A stretch of 11,731 bases of DNA, from positions 1-11,731 of the forward strand of contig JAUXFE010000008.1 in NCBI GenBank assembly GCA_030620215.1, written 5' to 3'. The stretch comes from Candidatus Peregrinibacteria bacterium. Lineage in GTDB: Bacteria; Patescibacteria; Gracilibacteria; UM-FILTER-43-11. Positions 6,340-11,731 of the stretch are shown here, in pieces (within the stretch, counting starts at the first letter, position 1; every line of letters starts with the position of its first letter). The translations under genes and the position numbers were made by a program. Under the pieces are notes generated by a model, which had not been told where the DNA came from, did not search any database, and saw only the letters and a program-made list of their open reading frames with translations.

Positions 6340-7902
6340 ATGAAAAACATCCGACATCTCAATATTTTACCGCCCACGCTCCTTCTTGCACTCTCCGCGC
6401 TTTTTAGCAGGTTTTTAGGAATTGTGCGAGATCATCTTCTTGCTAAAACTTTTGGAGCGACAGGGGGTGCAGGTATTTATAATCTTGACGCTTATTATGC
6501 GGCTTTTAGAATTCCGGATTTACTCTATAATCTGCTTATTTTTGGTGCGGTGTCGGCGGCGTTTATTCCAATTTTTACTCAATATAAAAAAGAGGGAAAG
6601 TTTGATGATGCATGGGCATTTGCGAGTTCTATGCTTCATATAATGCTGATAGGCATTTTGATAATATCCGGAATCGCATATATTTTTGCGCCTTATCTAG
6701 TCCATGTGGTGGCAAGTGGGTTTGATCAGGAAGCATTGGATGTAACTGTTCGCCTGATGCGGATTATGCTTCTTTCGCCTATTATTTTCACTTTTTCTTC
6801 TGTTCTGATTAGTATTCAGGATAGTTTTAAAGCTTTTTTCTGGCGATCTCTCGCACCGCTTTTTTATAACGCGGGGATAATTTTTGGAATTATTTATTTC
6901 GGACAACAATTTGGAGTCGTAGGGGTTACGTGGGGTGTGATATTGGGTGCGGTATTACAATTAGTTGTTCAATTACCCGCATTGGCTCAGGTCGGCTACC
7001 GTCATAAATGGTTATTTGGCTTTAAGCGCCCGGATGTCCGGGAAGCTTTTCGCTTAATCATTCCTCGCATACTCGGTCTTTCTTTAAATCAATTAACACT
7101 TGTTATTAACACTTTGATTGCCAGTTTTTTGATGACAGGTTCTATTACTATTTTTTATCTGTCCGATAATCTGCAGGCTTTGCCGTTAGGAATTATCGCG
7201 ATTTCTTTCGCCATTACATCCTTCGCGACTTTATCCGAACTTGCCACTGAACCGACTACTGAATCGTTTGCGATGGAGATAAAGCGAGTTATGCAACAAA
7301 TCCTTTTCCTTATTATTCCGGCGACTCTTGGTATGCTGATGTTACGAAGTGAAATAATCGATGTGATTTTAGTTGGCGGGAGATTCAGCGCATCCGATGC
7401 AAAAATTACCGAAACGGTTTTAGGGTTTTTGTTAATATCTCTTTTTGCCCAGTCACTCATCCCAATTCTTAGTCGTGGATTTTATGCTTATCACAATACT
7501 AAAACGCCTGTTTATACGGCGTTGGTCGGGGCCATTGTAAGTATTGGGGGGAGCATAATTTTGGCTCTTAGGTTCGGTTTTGGAATAGCCGGAATCGCGA
7601 TTGCATTCAGCGTGGGAGCGATTTTAAACTTCATTCTGCTTTATATATTTATGCGTCGAAAATTGGTCCAGTATATTCTTGATTGGGCGAATGTTTTAAA
7701 AATGATTTTTTCCGGATTGATTATGACGATAGCGGTTGCTCTTTGCCGGCAATGGATTCCATTCGATGGTACTTTAATTCAAAAAATCGGCATTTTGACT
7801 TTGATTATTTTAATAGGAACGATTGTTTATTTTGTGATGGCGGCTGCGCTTGATATCCCAGAGAGGAGGATGGTTTGGAGACAGGTTAAAAAATTAAAAT
7901 AA
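6340..7902 (+). CDS. murJ: Lipid II flippase MurJ (MviN family, MOP superfamily)
   Basis: Integral membrane flippase that moves lipid-linked peptidoglycan precursor to the outer face of the cytoplasmic membrane. At 520 residues it has the family length (E. coli 511) and is hydrophobic almost throughout, consistent with about 14 helices and a basic cytosolic tail. The conserved N-terminal module is present: SRFLGIVRD (23-31) with the two functional arginines R24 and R30, D50 followed by AYYAAFRIPD (51-60), then FGAVSAAFIP (68-77). The central NQLTLVINTLIAS (250-262) and LQALPLGI (278-285) stretches also fit. Two usually basic sites differ: the arginine-containing LRR position reads YN at 63-64, and the ADR motif reads SDN at 275-277. 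Murein flipping is inferred by homology. It converges with murD, with a 39-bp gap. Confidence 0.95.
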   Translation: MKNIRHLNILPPTLLLALSALFSRFLGIVRDHLLAKTFGATGGAGIYNLDAYYAAFRIPDLLYNLLIFGAVSAAFIPIFTQYKKEGKFDDAWAFASSMLHIMLIGILIISGIAYIFAPYLVHVVASGFDQEALDVTVRLMRIMLLSPIIFTFSSVLISIQDSFKAFFWRSLAPLFYNAGIIFGIIYFGQQFGVVGVTWGVILGAVLQLVVQLPALAQVGYRHKWLFGFKRPDVREAFRLIIPRILGLSLNQLTLVINTLIASFLMTGSITIFYLSDNLQALPLGIIAISFAITSFATLSELATEPTTESFAMEIKRVMQQILFLIIPATLGMLMLRSEIIDVILVGGRFSASDAKITETVLGFLLISLFAQSLIPILSRGFYAYHNTKTPVYTALVGAIVSIGGSIILALRFGFGIAGIAIAFSVGAILNFILLYIFMRRKLVQYILDWANVLKMIFSGLIMTIAVALCRQWIPFDGTLIQKIGILTLIILIGTIVYFVMAAALDIPERRMVWRQVKKLK

Positions 7903-7912
7903 TTTTTTAACA

Positions 7913-7940
7913 TTTGTGATTTTTGATTTGTGATTTTTGA
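7913..7940. repeat. 14-bp perfect tandem repeat between murJ and murD
   Basis: tttgtgatttttga occurs twice in direct tandem (7913-7926, 7927-7940), filling most of the 39-bp convergent gap and ending just before the murD stop codon. The plus strand is T-rich here but has no stem, so a terminator role is doubtful; slippage-generated repetition is likely. Confidence 0.75.
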
Positions 7941-7941
7941 T

Positions 7942-9288
7942 TTATAACTCATTCACAATCTCCTTAAACTGATTACCTCGGTTTTTGGAGTTTTTAAACA
8001 TATCAAAGCTTGCGCAGGCAGGGGAGAGGACAATGTTGTCCTCCGGATTTGCTTTTGCAAATGCGTCTTTAACTATTTCTTCAAAATTACCGCTTTGGTT
8101 GTAATTTATGATTAGGTCTTGTCCTTTTGCTTCTTCGATTGCCTGCTTGATTTTTGCGCCTTCTTTGCCATAAAGGTATGCGCGGACATTATGGTTTTTG
8201 ATTTTGGATGCGATAAATGAGAAGTCCGCATTTTTTGAACTACCACCCAATAATAGAATTAGTTGTCCTTCCGGAAACTGATCAATGGCGACTTCTGCTG
8301 ATTCGGGGGTAGTGCAGGAGGAATCATTATAAAAGTGGATATCATTAACTGTTTTTACAAATTTCAATCTGTGTTCCACACTGCCGAATTCTTTCATCAC
8401 ATCTGCAATTGTTTGGTTTGGAACGTTGTGGAGTTTGGCAATTGTGGCTGAAAATAATAAGTTGTCCGGATGGGTTTTTAGTTTGATTTGGTCACGACTG
8501 GTTATTGTTTCACCATTGATTATCAATTGATCACCTTCCCATATTGCCCAGTTCTCACCTTTATTTTCTCCAACCCAAAAAATTTGTCCGGGAGTCCCGT
8601 TTGCCATCTTTGCGCTGTCTTCATTGTTCGCATTTAGTACTGCCCAGTCATTTTTTGTTTGATGTTTGATTAAATTATTTTTTGCATGAATGTAGTCTGC
8701 CAAATCCTCATGCCAATCTAAATGGTTTGGAGTGATGTTTAGGATGGCGGAGATGTGTGGAGATGTTTCGATATCCGCGAACTGAAAACTGGATACCTCC
8801 ATTACAATCGGCCAATCAGGATTGTCGATAACTTCTTGCACGACTGGTTTTCTGTCATTGCCACCAACGATCACTTTGTCGGAATAATGTTTTTTTAGAA
8901 TTTCACCTAAAAGTGCGGTGGTGGTTGTTTTGCCATTTGAGCCACTTATTGCCGTAATCCTGTCTTTGGCGATTTCTAATGCAAGTTCTGTCATTGAAGT
9001 TACCGTTGCGCCATTATTACGGGCTTCTTTTATTTCGGGTCTGTCGTAGTGAACGCCGGGGGAGCGGATGATGGTTTGGAAGTCGGATAAATTATTAAAA
9101 TTATTCCGAAGGCGCGGAAACCCCCCAGCCCCCTTATCAGGGGGAGCTTGCGCGCCTTCGGAGGAGGATGTGTTTTCATCACAAATCGTAACATCAGTTA
9201 CTCCTTGTTTTTCCAAATAGGCGAGAGCGGAGCGACCTTCGACTCCGAAACCTAATATTGCCACTGGTTGTCTTATGTCTATATTCAT
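7942..9288 (-). CDS. murD: UDP-N-acetylmuramoylalanine--D-glutamate ligase
   Basis: Cytosolic Mur ligase that adds D-glutamate to UDP-MurNAc-L-Ala with ATP. The 448 residues fit the family. Domain 1 has the nucleotide-fold ILGFGVEGRS (11-20) and RSPGV (75-79). The ATPase domain has the P-loop GSNGKTTT (116-123), E164 in MEVSSFQF, LNITPNHLDWH (183-193) with metal ligand H189, and K203, the lysine normally carbamylated. The C-terminal domain has EHRLKF (305-310), GGSSKNADF (348-356) with K352, and LSPACAS (421-427). Oddities: the usual DSKATN motif reads DSSCTT (322-327), and the aromatic after the second KN is Ser434. Residues 43-62 (about SEGAQAPPDKGAGGFPRLRN) are encoded by a GC-rich palindrome described separately. 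The frame is intact, so the gene appears functional. Confidence 0.95.
   Translation of the reverse strand: MNIDIRQPVAILGFGVEGRSALAYLEKQGVTDVTICDENTSSSEGAQAPPDKGAGGFPRLRNNFNNLSDFQTIIRSPGVHYDRPEIKEARNNGATVTSMTELALEIAKDRITAISGSNGKTTTTALLGEILKKHYSDKVIVGGNDRKPVVQEVIDNPDWPIVMEVSSFQFADIETSPHISAILNITPNHLDWHEDLADYIHAKNNLIKHQTKNDWAVLNANNEDSAKMANGTPGQIFWVGENKGENWAIWEGDQLIINGETITSRDQIKLKTHPDNLLFSATIAKLHNVPNQTIADVMKEFGSVEHRLKFVKTVNDIHFYNDSSCTTPESAEVAIDQFPEGQLILLLGGSSKNADFSFIASKIKNHNVRAYLYGKEGAKIKQAIEEAKGQDLIINYNQSGNFEEIVKDAFAKANPEDNIVLSPACASFDMFKNSKNRGNQFKEIVNEL
9105..9162. repeat. Palindromic element inside the murD reading frame
   Basis: A 12-bp arm (9105-9116) is the exact reverse complement of 9151-9162. 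Inside it a second hairpin pairs ccccct (9129-9134) with aggggg (9139-9144) around a 4-nt loop. The block is markedly GC-rich against the surrounding gene and keeps frame, encoding murD residues 43-62, rich in Gly, Pro, Ala and Arg. It falls in a loop of the UDP-binding domain between the second strand region (TICDEN) and RSPGV, where MurD proteins vary in length. It resembles in kind, though not in shown sequence, the in-frame palindromic elements of Rickettsia. Confidence 0.75.
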
Positions 9289-9297
9289 AGCGCAACT

Positions 9298-9326
9298 ATT
9301 ATAAACGAAACGATAAATATTGGTAA
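9298..9326 (-). promoter_or_regulatory. murD promoter
   Basis: The minus strand has TTACCA (9321-9326, 4 of 6), a 17-base spacer and a perfect TATAAT (9298-9303). The -10 ends 9 nt before the murD ATG, so the message should be leaderless or have a leader of only a few bases; no SD could fit. Confidence 0.6.
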
Positions 9327-9331
9327 GTCAG

Positions 9332-9410
9332 ACTTGCCTGGCTCCAGACAGAGCCTTATCCCGCTATGGCGGAATGCATTCCGCCATAGCGGGATGTGGA
9401 GCCAGCAAGT
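9332..9410. repeat. Perfect 38-bp palindrome with outer paired arms, upstream of murD
   Basis: Bases 9358-9395 read identically on both strands (centre atgcat; half-site begins atcccgctatggcgg). Outer arms 9332-9346 and 9397-9410 pair at all 14 bases with one extra C bulged on the left. A local ggctc/gagcc hairpin (9340-9355) can compete. It sits just upstream of the murD promoter and is GC-rich next to very AT-rich sequence. It could extrude as a cruciform, act as an operator, or be a repeat element. No gene lies in 9289-9633. Confidence 0.9.
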
Positions 9411-9421
9411 GGGTTATTTTT

Positions 9422-9471
9422 TATATATAAGACAATATAATTAAGTTTAATGAAACATAATTAAATATAAT
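9422..9471. repeat. AT-rich decamer array, block 1
   Basis: Five consecutive 10-base units match the consensus TAAATTTAAT at 7 to 9 of 10 positions, for example TAAGTTTAAT (9442-9451). Because the sequence is almost pure A/T, some matching is expected by chance; the fixed 10-base register is what stands out. The block lies directly upstream of the promoter at 9477-9506. Confidence 0.5.
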
Positions 9472-9476
9472 AAACA

Positions 9477-9506
9477 TTGACAAGATTAACTTAACTAAAC
9501 TATATT
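9477..9506 (+). promoter_or_regulatory. Near-consensus promoter between the two decamer blocks
   Basis: A perfect TTGACA (9477-9482) is followed after 18 bases by TATATT (9501-9506, 5 of 6). Transcription would start near 9513 and reach the small DNA-binding protein gene after a leader of about 120 nt that includes decamer block 2 and the 9598-9614 hairpin. It is the best plus-strand promoter match in the window. Confidence 0.6.
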
Positions 9507-9520
9507 CACTTACGATACAA

Positions 9521-9590
9521 CAAAGTTAATTTAGTTTAATTAAATTTAATAAAATTTACTTAAATTTAACTAAGTTAAACTAGATTAAAT
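9521..9590. repeat. AT-rich decamer array, block 2
   Basis: Seven consecutive 10-base units match TAAATTTAAT at 10, 9, 8, 8, 8, 8 and 7 of 10 positions. The register differs by one base from block 1. The 10-base period is close to one turn of B-DNA, so the AT steps face the same side, which would favour curvature or side-by-side protein binding. Iterons, a DNA-unwinding region and a simple low-complexity tract are alternatives. Confidence 0.6.
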
Positions 9591-9597
9591 AAAACAT

Positions 9598-9614
9598 ACC
9601 TGCGATATGCAGGT
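9598..9614 (+). promoter_or_regulatory. Short inverted repeat in the leader of the DNA-binding protein gene
   Basis: acctgc (9598-9603) and gcaggt (9609-9614) pair exactly around gatat, 19 nt before the GTG start. The only GC-containing dyad in the leader, it may be an operator for an autoregulating protein or a small RNA hairpin. Confidence 0.45.
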
Positions 9615-9633
9615 TAAAAACAAAAATTAATCT

Positions 9634-9804
9634 GTGGTTCAAAAACTTTACACCACCGAACAAGTTGCCAAACTTTTACAAATCCACCCTTTGACAGTAC
9701 TTAAGTACATCAGGAGTGGGAAATTACATGCAATCAAGCTCGGTCGCATTTATCGCATTCAGGAATCAGCTATTGAGGAGTTCTTAGACCGAGAATCAGT
9801 TTAA
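9634..9804 (+). CDS. Small excisionase/MerR-type helix-turn-helix DNA-binding protein (GTG start)
   Basis: A 56-residue protein beginning VVQKLYTTEQVAKLL, with Met read at the GTG. It has the compact winged-helix build of the excisionase family (HTH_17 type): helix-turn-helix at about 8-28 (TEQVAKLL, then HPLTVLKYIRSG), a wing with KLHAIKLGRIYRI (30-42), and a final helix SAIEEFLDRE (45-54). GTG at 9634 is the start because an in-frame TAA lies at 9628-9630 and no ATG occurs in the frame. No SD is present. It follows a near-consensus promoter and decamer array and precedes a terminator, so it is a complete single-gene unit. With no integrase nearby, a stand-alone regulator seems likelier than a true excisionase. 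That it binds the adjacent repeats is a guess. Confidence 0.9.
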   Translation: MVQKLYTTEQVAKLLQIHPLTVLKYIRSGKLHAIKLGRIYRIQESAIEEFLDRESV

Positions 9805-9835
9805 TTAGTTTTGCTTTTTCGTCCCAAAAGGATCC

Positions 9836-9854
9836 GTAAGTCTTACTGACTTAC
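9836..9854 (+). other. Hairpin downstream of the DNA-binding protein gene
   Basis: gtaagtc (9836-9842) pairs exactly with gacttac (9848-9854) around a 5-nt loop, 31 nt after the stop codon. Looser complementarity encloses it (the gctttttcg region near 9813 with gaccgaaaaacg near 9878). No T-tract follows, so it is probably a 3'-UTR structure rather than a terminator. Confidence 0.5.
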
Positions 9855-9901
9855 ATTTGTCTCAACCACGACCGAAAAACGAAAAACAAAAATAAGCCAG
9901 A

Positions 9902-9930
9902 CCCCCTAGGCCATAGGGGGTTTTGGTTTT
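9902..9930 (+). terminator. Rho-independent terminator, probably bidirectional
   Basis: cccccta (9902-9908) pairs exactly with taggggg (9914-9920) around ggcca, followed at once by ttttggtttt. It ends the transcript of the 56-residue DNA-binding protein. On the minus strand the stem is followed after several bases by a T-rich run (positions 9897-9882), so it may also end the convergent exported-protein operon. Confidence 0.8.
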
Positions 9931-9943
9931 CTCTTTATTTAAG

Positions 9944-9982
9944 AGACGTGATTCCTCCAGAGGCGGACAGGAAATCTCGTCT
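9944..9982 (-). repeat. Short hairpin repeat, copy B
   Basis: Its reverse complement matches copy A (82-121) at about 36 of 40 positions with a 20-base identical core. Outer stem agacgtgatt/aatctcgtct has 9 of 10 pairs, with inner cctc/gagg. It lies 13 bases beyond the stop codon of the exported-protein gene, in the 3' region of that transcript. Confidence 0.8.
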
Positions 9983-9995
9983 TTACATTCATCAC

Positions 9996-11402
9996 CTACT
10001 CTCCACCGCAGTAGTTGTTTGTAAAATCCTTTAAATTGTTATATATAGTGTTCAAGCTTTCGCTATCGCCTACAGCCTCCAGGCCAGTTTGGATTTGCTG
10101 ATCTATATTGAGGAGCTGGCTCTCTATTGCTTCTATGGCTTGTTCTCCAGCGCTATTAAGCTGAACATTATAAATATATGCTGTTTCTGCCCTTTTTATT
10201 GTTTTTTCATGCTCCACTGCTTTTGATTTTAATTCTTCGATCTGCTCTACGCTTGTTGTAATTTGTCTTGGATCTTTATACATATCGCAATTGATTTTTA
10301 AATTCGTTATGGCATTTTTTTCATCATCTCGGCATTCGTGATAATCTAAAAGTTGATCGGCAGTACAGGCTCTGTATATACCCGGGTCCTGATAAAAATA
10401 CATACATCCATAACTAATGGTATCATCGCTATCTCCTATAAATAATGTCCAGCTAAATAATGGTACCACTGGGCCAACCATATTTTTAAGAATTGTTAAT
10501 TGTGTGTTCCACTGGCCTTTAAAACGATCCAAACCACCACCCTTAACCAAACTTTGTGGGTTGCCACCTTCTTCGCCACCTATTGTAAGTGTTATCTGAT
10601 TCGCCTTAATCCATTCGGCGGCTCTTCGGCGAGCGCGTGCTTCGGCCATTTCCCAAATGCTTCCCCAGTCGACACTTGAACCCCTCGCTATAACTCCTAC
10701 ATTTTGAATACTTTCCCATACTTCCTCAAATGCTGGCATAAATTCACCTTGTGGGCATCCACCCTCCGTAATTGTAATGCTGTAATAATTCACATTGCTT
10801 TTAGATTTGAATAGATATTCATTTGATGTTGGATATTCATTTGCTATCTTATCTAAAAATTTGATTGGTTCTCCCGGTTTACTTCCATATTTTTTTAAAA
10901 AATTGATATGAGCTATCAGCCATTTATAATCCTGTTTTAATAAATCGCCATGGTAACGGTCGTACATTAAATATGATTTGATCATTTCCTGCACTACAGC
11001 ATCTCTTAAATTTTGCAATCCCCATATATCATCCCTTAAACACTTGCTTGCGACGGTTTGCTCAGAAGGTATTAGGTTAAAGATCAAAAATAAATCATCA
11101 AGTGGTTTTAATATTTTATCGGCAATTACATCTTTTAAAATTAGACTTTGCGCGACTGAAACTCCGGGTGGGAGCCCTTGTGCTTCATTCCTATCCGCGG
11201 CAAGTTTGTTTTGTTCGATCATATTTTGAACAGCATCCTCTACTGAGCCTGTTCCATTTTGTTCGCGTGCTGAACGTAAATTCGTTTTTATAGCACTTGC
11301 CCCTTCGGATATCTTCGGCGAATAAAACGCGTTTACCATGGTTGGCTGGATTATGAATCCAATACTTATTATTAACCCAATGATAATTCGTTTTATAGAC
11401 AT
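9996..11402 (-). CDS. Exported protein of unknown function with seven cysteines
   Basis: A 468-residue protein with an evident signal peptide: a positive start (MSIKR), a hydrophobic core at about 6-19 and a likely signal peptidase I site after VNA at 23-25. No lipobox cysteine is present. The mature part has no other clear membrane span. Cysteines at 121, 216, 333, 346, 357, 372 and 465 lie mostly in the second half, so extracytoplasmic disulfides are possible. An Ala/Arg-rich helix (EMAEARARRRAAEW, 251-264) and a Gly-rich patch (275-290) follow the middle; residues about 385-460 are helical and probably coiled coil. I do not recognise a family. The ATG overlaps the end of the upstream gene by 10 bases, so the two are likely co-translated. 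No SD is visible. Association with a secretion or surface apparatus is possible but unsupported here. Confidence 0.85.
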   Translation of the reverse strand: MSIKRIIIGLIISIGFIIQPTMVNAFYSPKISEGASAIKTNLRSAREQNGTGSVEDAVQNMIEQNKLAADRNEAQGLPPGVSVAQSLILKDVIADKILKPLDDLFLIFNLIPSEQTVASKCLRDDIWGLQNLRDAVVQEMIKSYLMYDRYHGDLLKQDYKWLIAHINFLKKYGSKPGEPIKFLDKIANEYPTSNEYLFKSKSNVNYYSITITEGGCPQGEFMPAFEEVWESIQNVGVIARGSSVDWGSIWEMAEARARRRAAEWIKANQITLTIGGEEGGNPQSLVKGGGLDRFKGQWNTQLTILKNMVGPVVPLFSWTLFIGDSDDTISYGCMYFYQDPGIYRACTADQLLDYHECRDDEKNAITNLKINCDMYKDPRQITTSVEQIEELKSKAVEHEKTIKRAETAYIYNVQLNSAGEQAIEAIESQLLNIDQQIQTGLEAVGDSESLNTIYNNLKDFTNNYCGGE

Positions 11403-11731
11403 TCGGCGGTATCAGATAATATTTTTGTACTGCTTGTTGCCATCGCGTTGTATTGTCCCTGTATATTTTCAAAACTTTCAGCCATTTGTTCCAGAAGCGC
11501 AGATATTCGTATATAGAATTCAGAATCACTTGCAAGTTTGCCTACTTCGCGATAATTTTTTAACTCATTTAACGTTGCTTCTACTGATTCCTCCTGCTGT
11601 TCAACTTCTTCTTTTATTTGGTCGTCTGATGTTTTTGATGAGGAAACAGCAGGTTTTTTTGGTTTGTTTTTCTTTTTGATATTTTCAATTTCTTTATCTG
11701 TTTTTTCGATGGTTTCTTCAGCTGTTTTAGA
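11393..11731 (-). CDS. C-terminal part of a charged helical protein (5' end outside the window)
   Basis: The frame is open from the right edge to a TAA at 11393-11395 and gives 112 residues. It begins in a Lys/Glu-rich stretch (SKTAEETIEKTDKEIENIK), passes a Lys/Pro linker (KKKNKPKKPAV), then an acidic, Gln-rich helix (QIKEEVEQQEESVEATL), and ends with an amphipathic helical segment finishing SDTAECL. It looks like a linker plus coiled coil; no family can be named. It overlaps the start of the exported-protein gene by 10 bases in another frame, the only co-directional, overlapping pair in the window, which suggests an operon and linked function. Overlapping frames on both strands here (11191-11535 minus, 11338-11679 plus) have less protein-like composition. 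Confidence 0.75.
   Translation of the reverse strand, partial: SKTAEETIEKTDKEIENIKKKNKPKKPAVSSSKTSDDQIKEEVEQQEESVEATLNELKNYREVGKLASDSEFYIRISALLEQMAESFENIQGQYNAMATSSTKILSDTAECL

Noticed and set aside
7903..7941. Rho-independent terminator after murJ
   Set aside because: The region is T-rich but consists of a 14-bp tandem repeat without a stem-loop.
9422..9590. CRISPR array
   Set aside because: Units are 10 bp, contiguous and without spacers, and no cas genes are present.
9634..9804. Excisionase of an integrated mobile element
   Set aside because: No integrase, attachment-site duplication or phage gene is present; this fold is common in stand-alone regulators.
248..11402. Alternative genetic code (UGA as Gly or Trp)
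   Set aside because: All conserved genes read full length in the standard code, with tryptophan and glycine motifs encoded normally and no in-frame TGA needing readthrough.
11191..11679. Overlapping frames on both strands at the right end (11191-11535 minus, 11338-11679 plus)
   Set aside because: They conflict with the minus-strand frame 11393-11731, which has a coherent charged, helical composition and the operon-type overlap.

Overview
The window looks like chromosomal DNA of a small-genome bacterium, most likely of the Candidate Phyla Radiation (Patescibacteria, Parcubacteria-like). This is an inference from the AT-rich sequence, the style of the MurJ and MurD proteins, the absence of Shine-Dalgarno sequences before any start codon, several -10 boxes only 9-10 nt from the start codon, and the many palindromic intergenic repeats. 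All reading frames use the standard code. No rRNA, tRNA, CRISPR array, integrase or transposase was found.

Layout: a nested inverted-repeat element (1-211) leads into tig, trigger factor (+, 248-1537). A convergent spacer with a long hairpin separates it from rel, a bifunctional (p)ppGpp synthetase/hydrolase (-, 1721-3892). gpmI, phosphoglycerate mutase (+, 4031-5539), is divergent from rel. A 450-bp repeat-rich spacer follows, then a small single-pass membrane protein (-, 5991-6257), murJ, the lipid II flippase (+, 6340-7902), and murD (-, 7942-9288), which carries a palindromic sequence inside its reading frame. Between murD and the next gene lie a perfect 38-bp palindrome and two blocks of AT-rich 10-bp repeats on either side of a near-consensus promoter. 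That promoter points toward a 56-codon excisionase/MerR-type DNA-binding protein starting at GTG (+, 9634-9804), followed by a rho-independent terminator. The right end holds two overlapping minus-strand genes: an exported Cys-containing protein (9996-11402) and the C-terminal 112 residues of a charged, helical protein that runs off the edge.

The conserved genes cover protein folding (tig), stringent response (rel), glycolysis (gpmI) and peptidoglycan precursor synthesis and export (murD, murJ). They do not form an operon: the first eight genes alternate strictly in strand, so each must have its own promoter, and only the last pair is co-directional. The most unusual material is non-coding or repeat-derived: the phased decamer array with its tiny regulator, the in-frame palindrome in murD, and several families of nested palindromes, one of which occurs near both ends of the window in opposite orientation.
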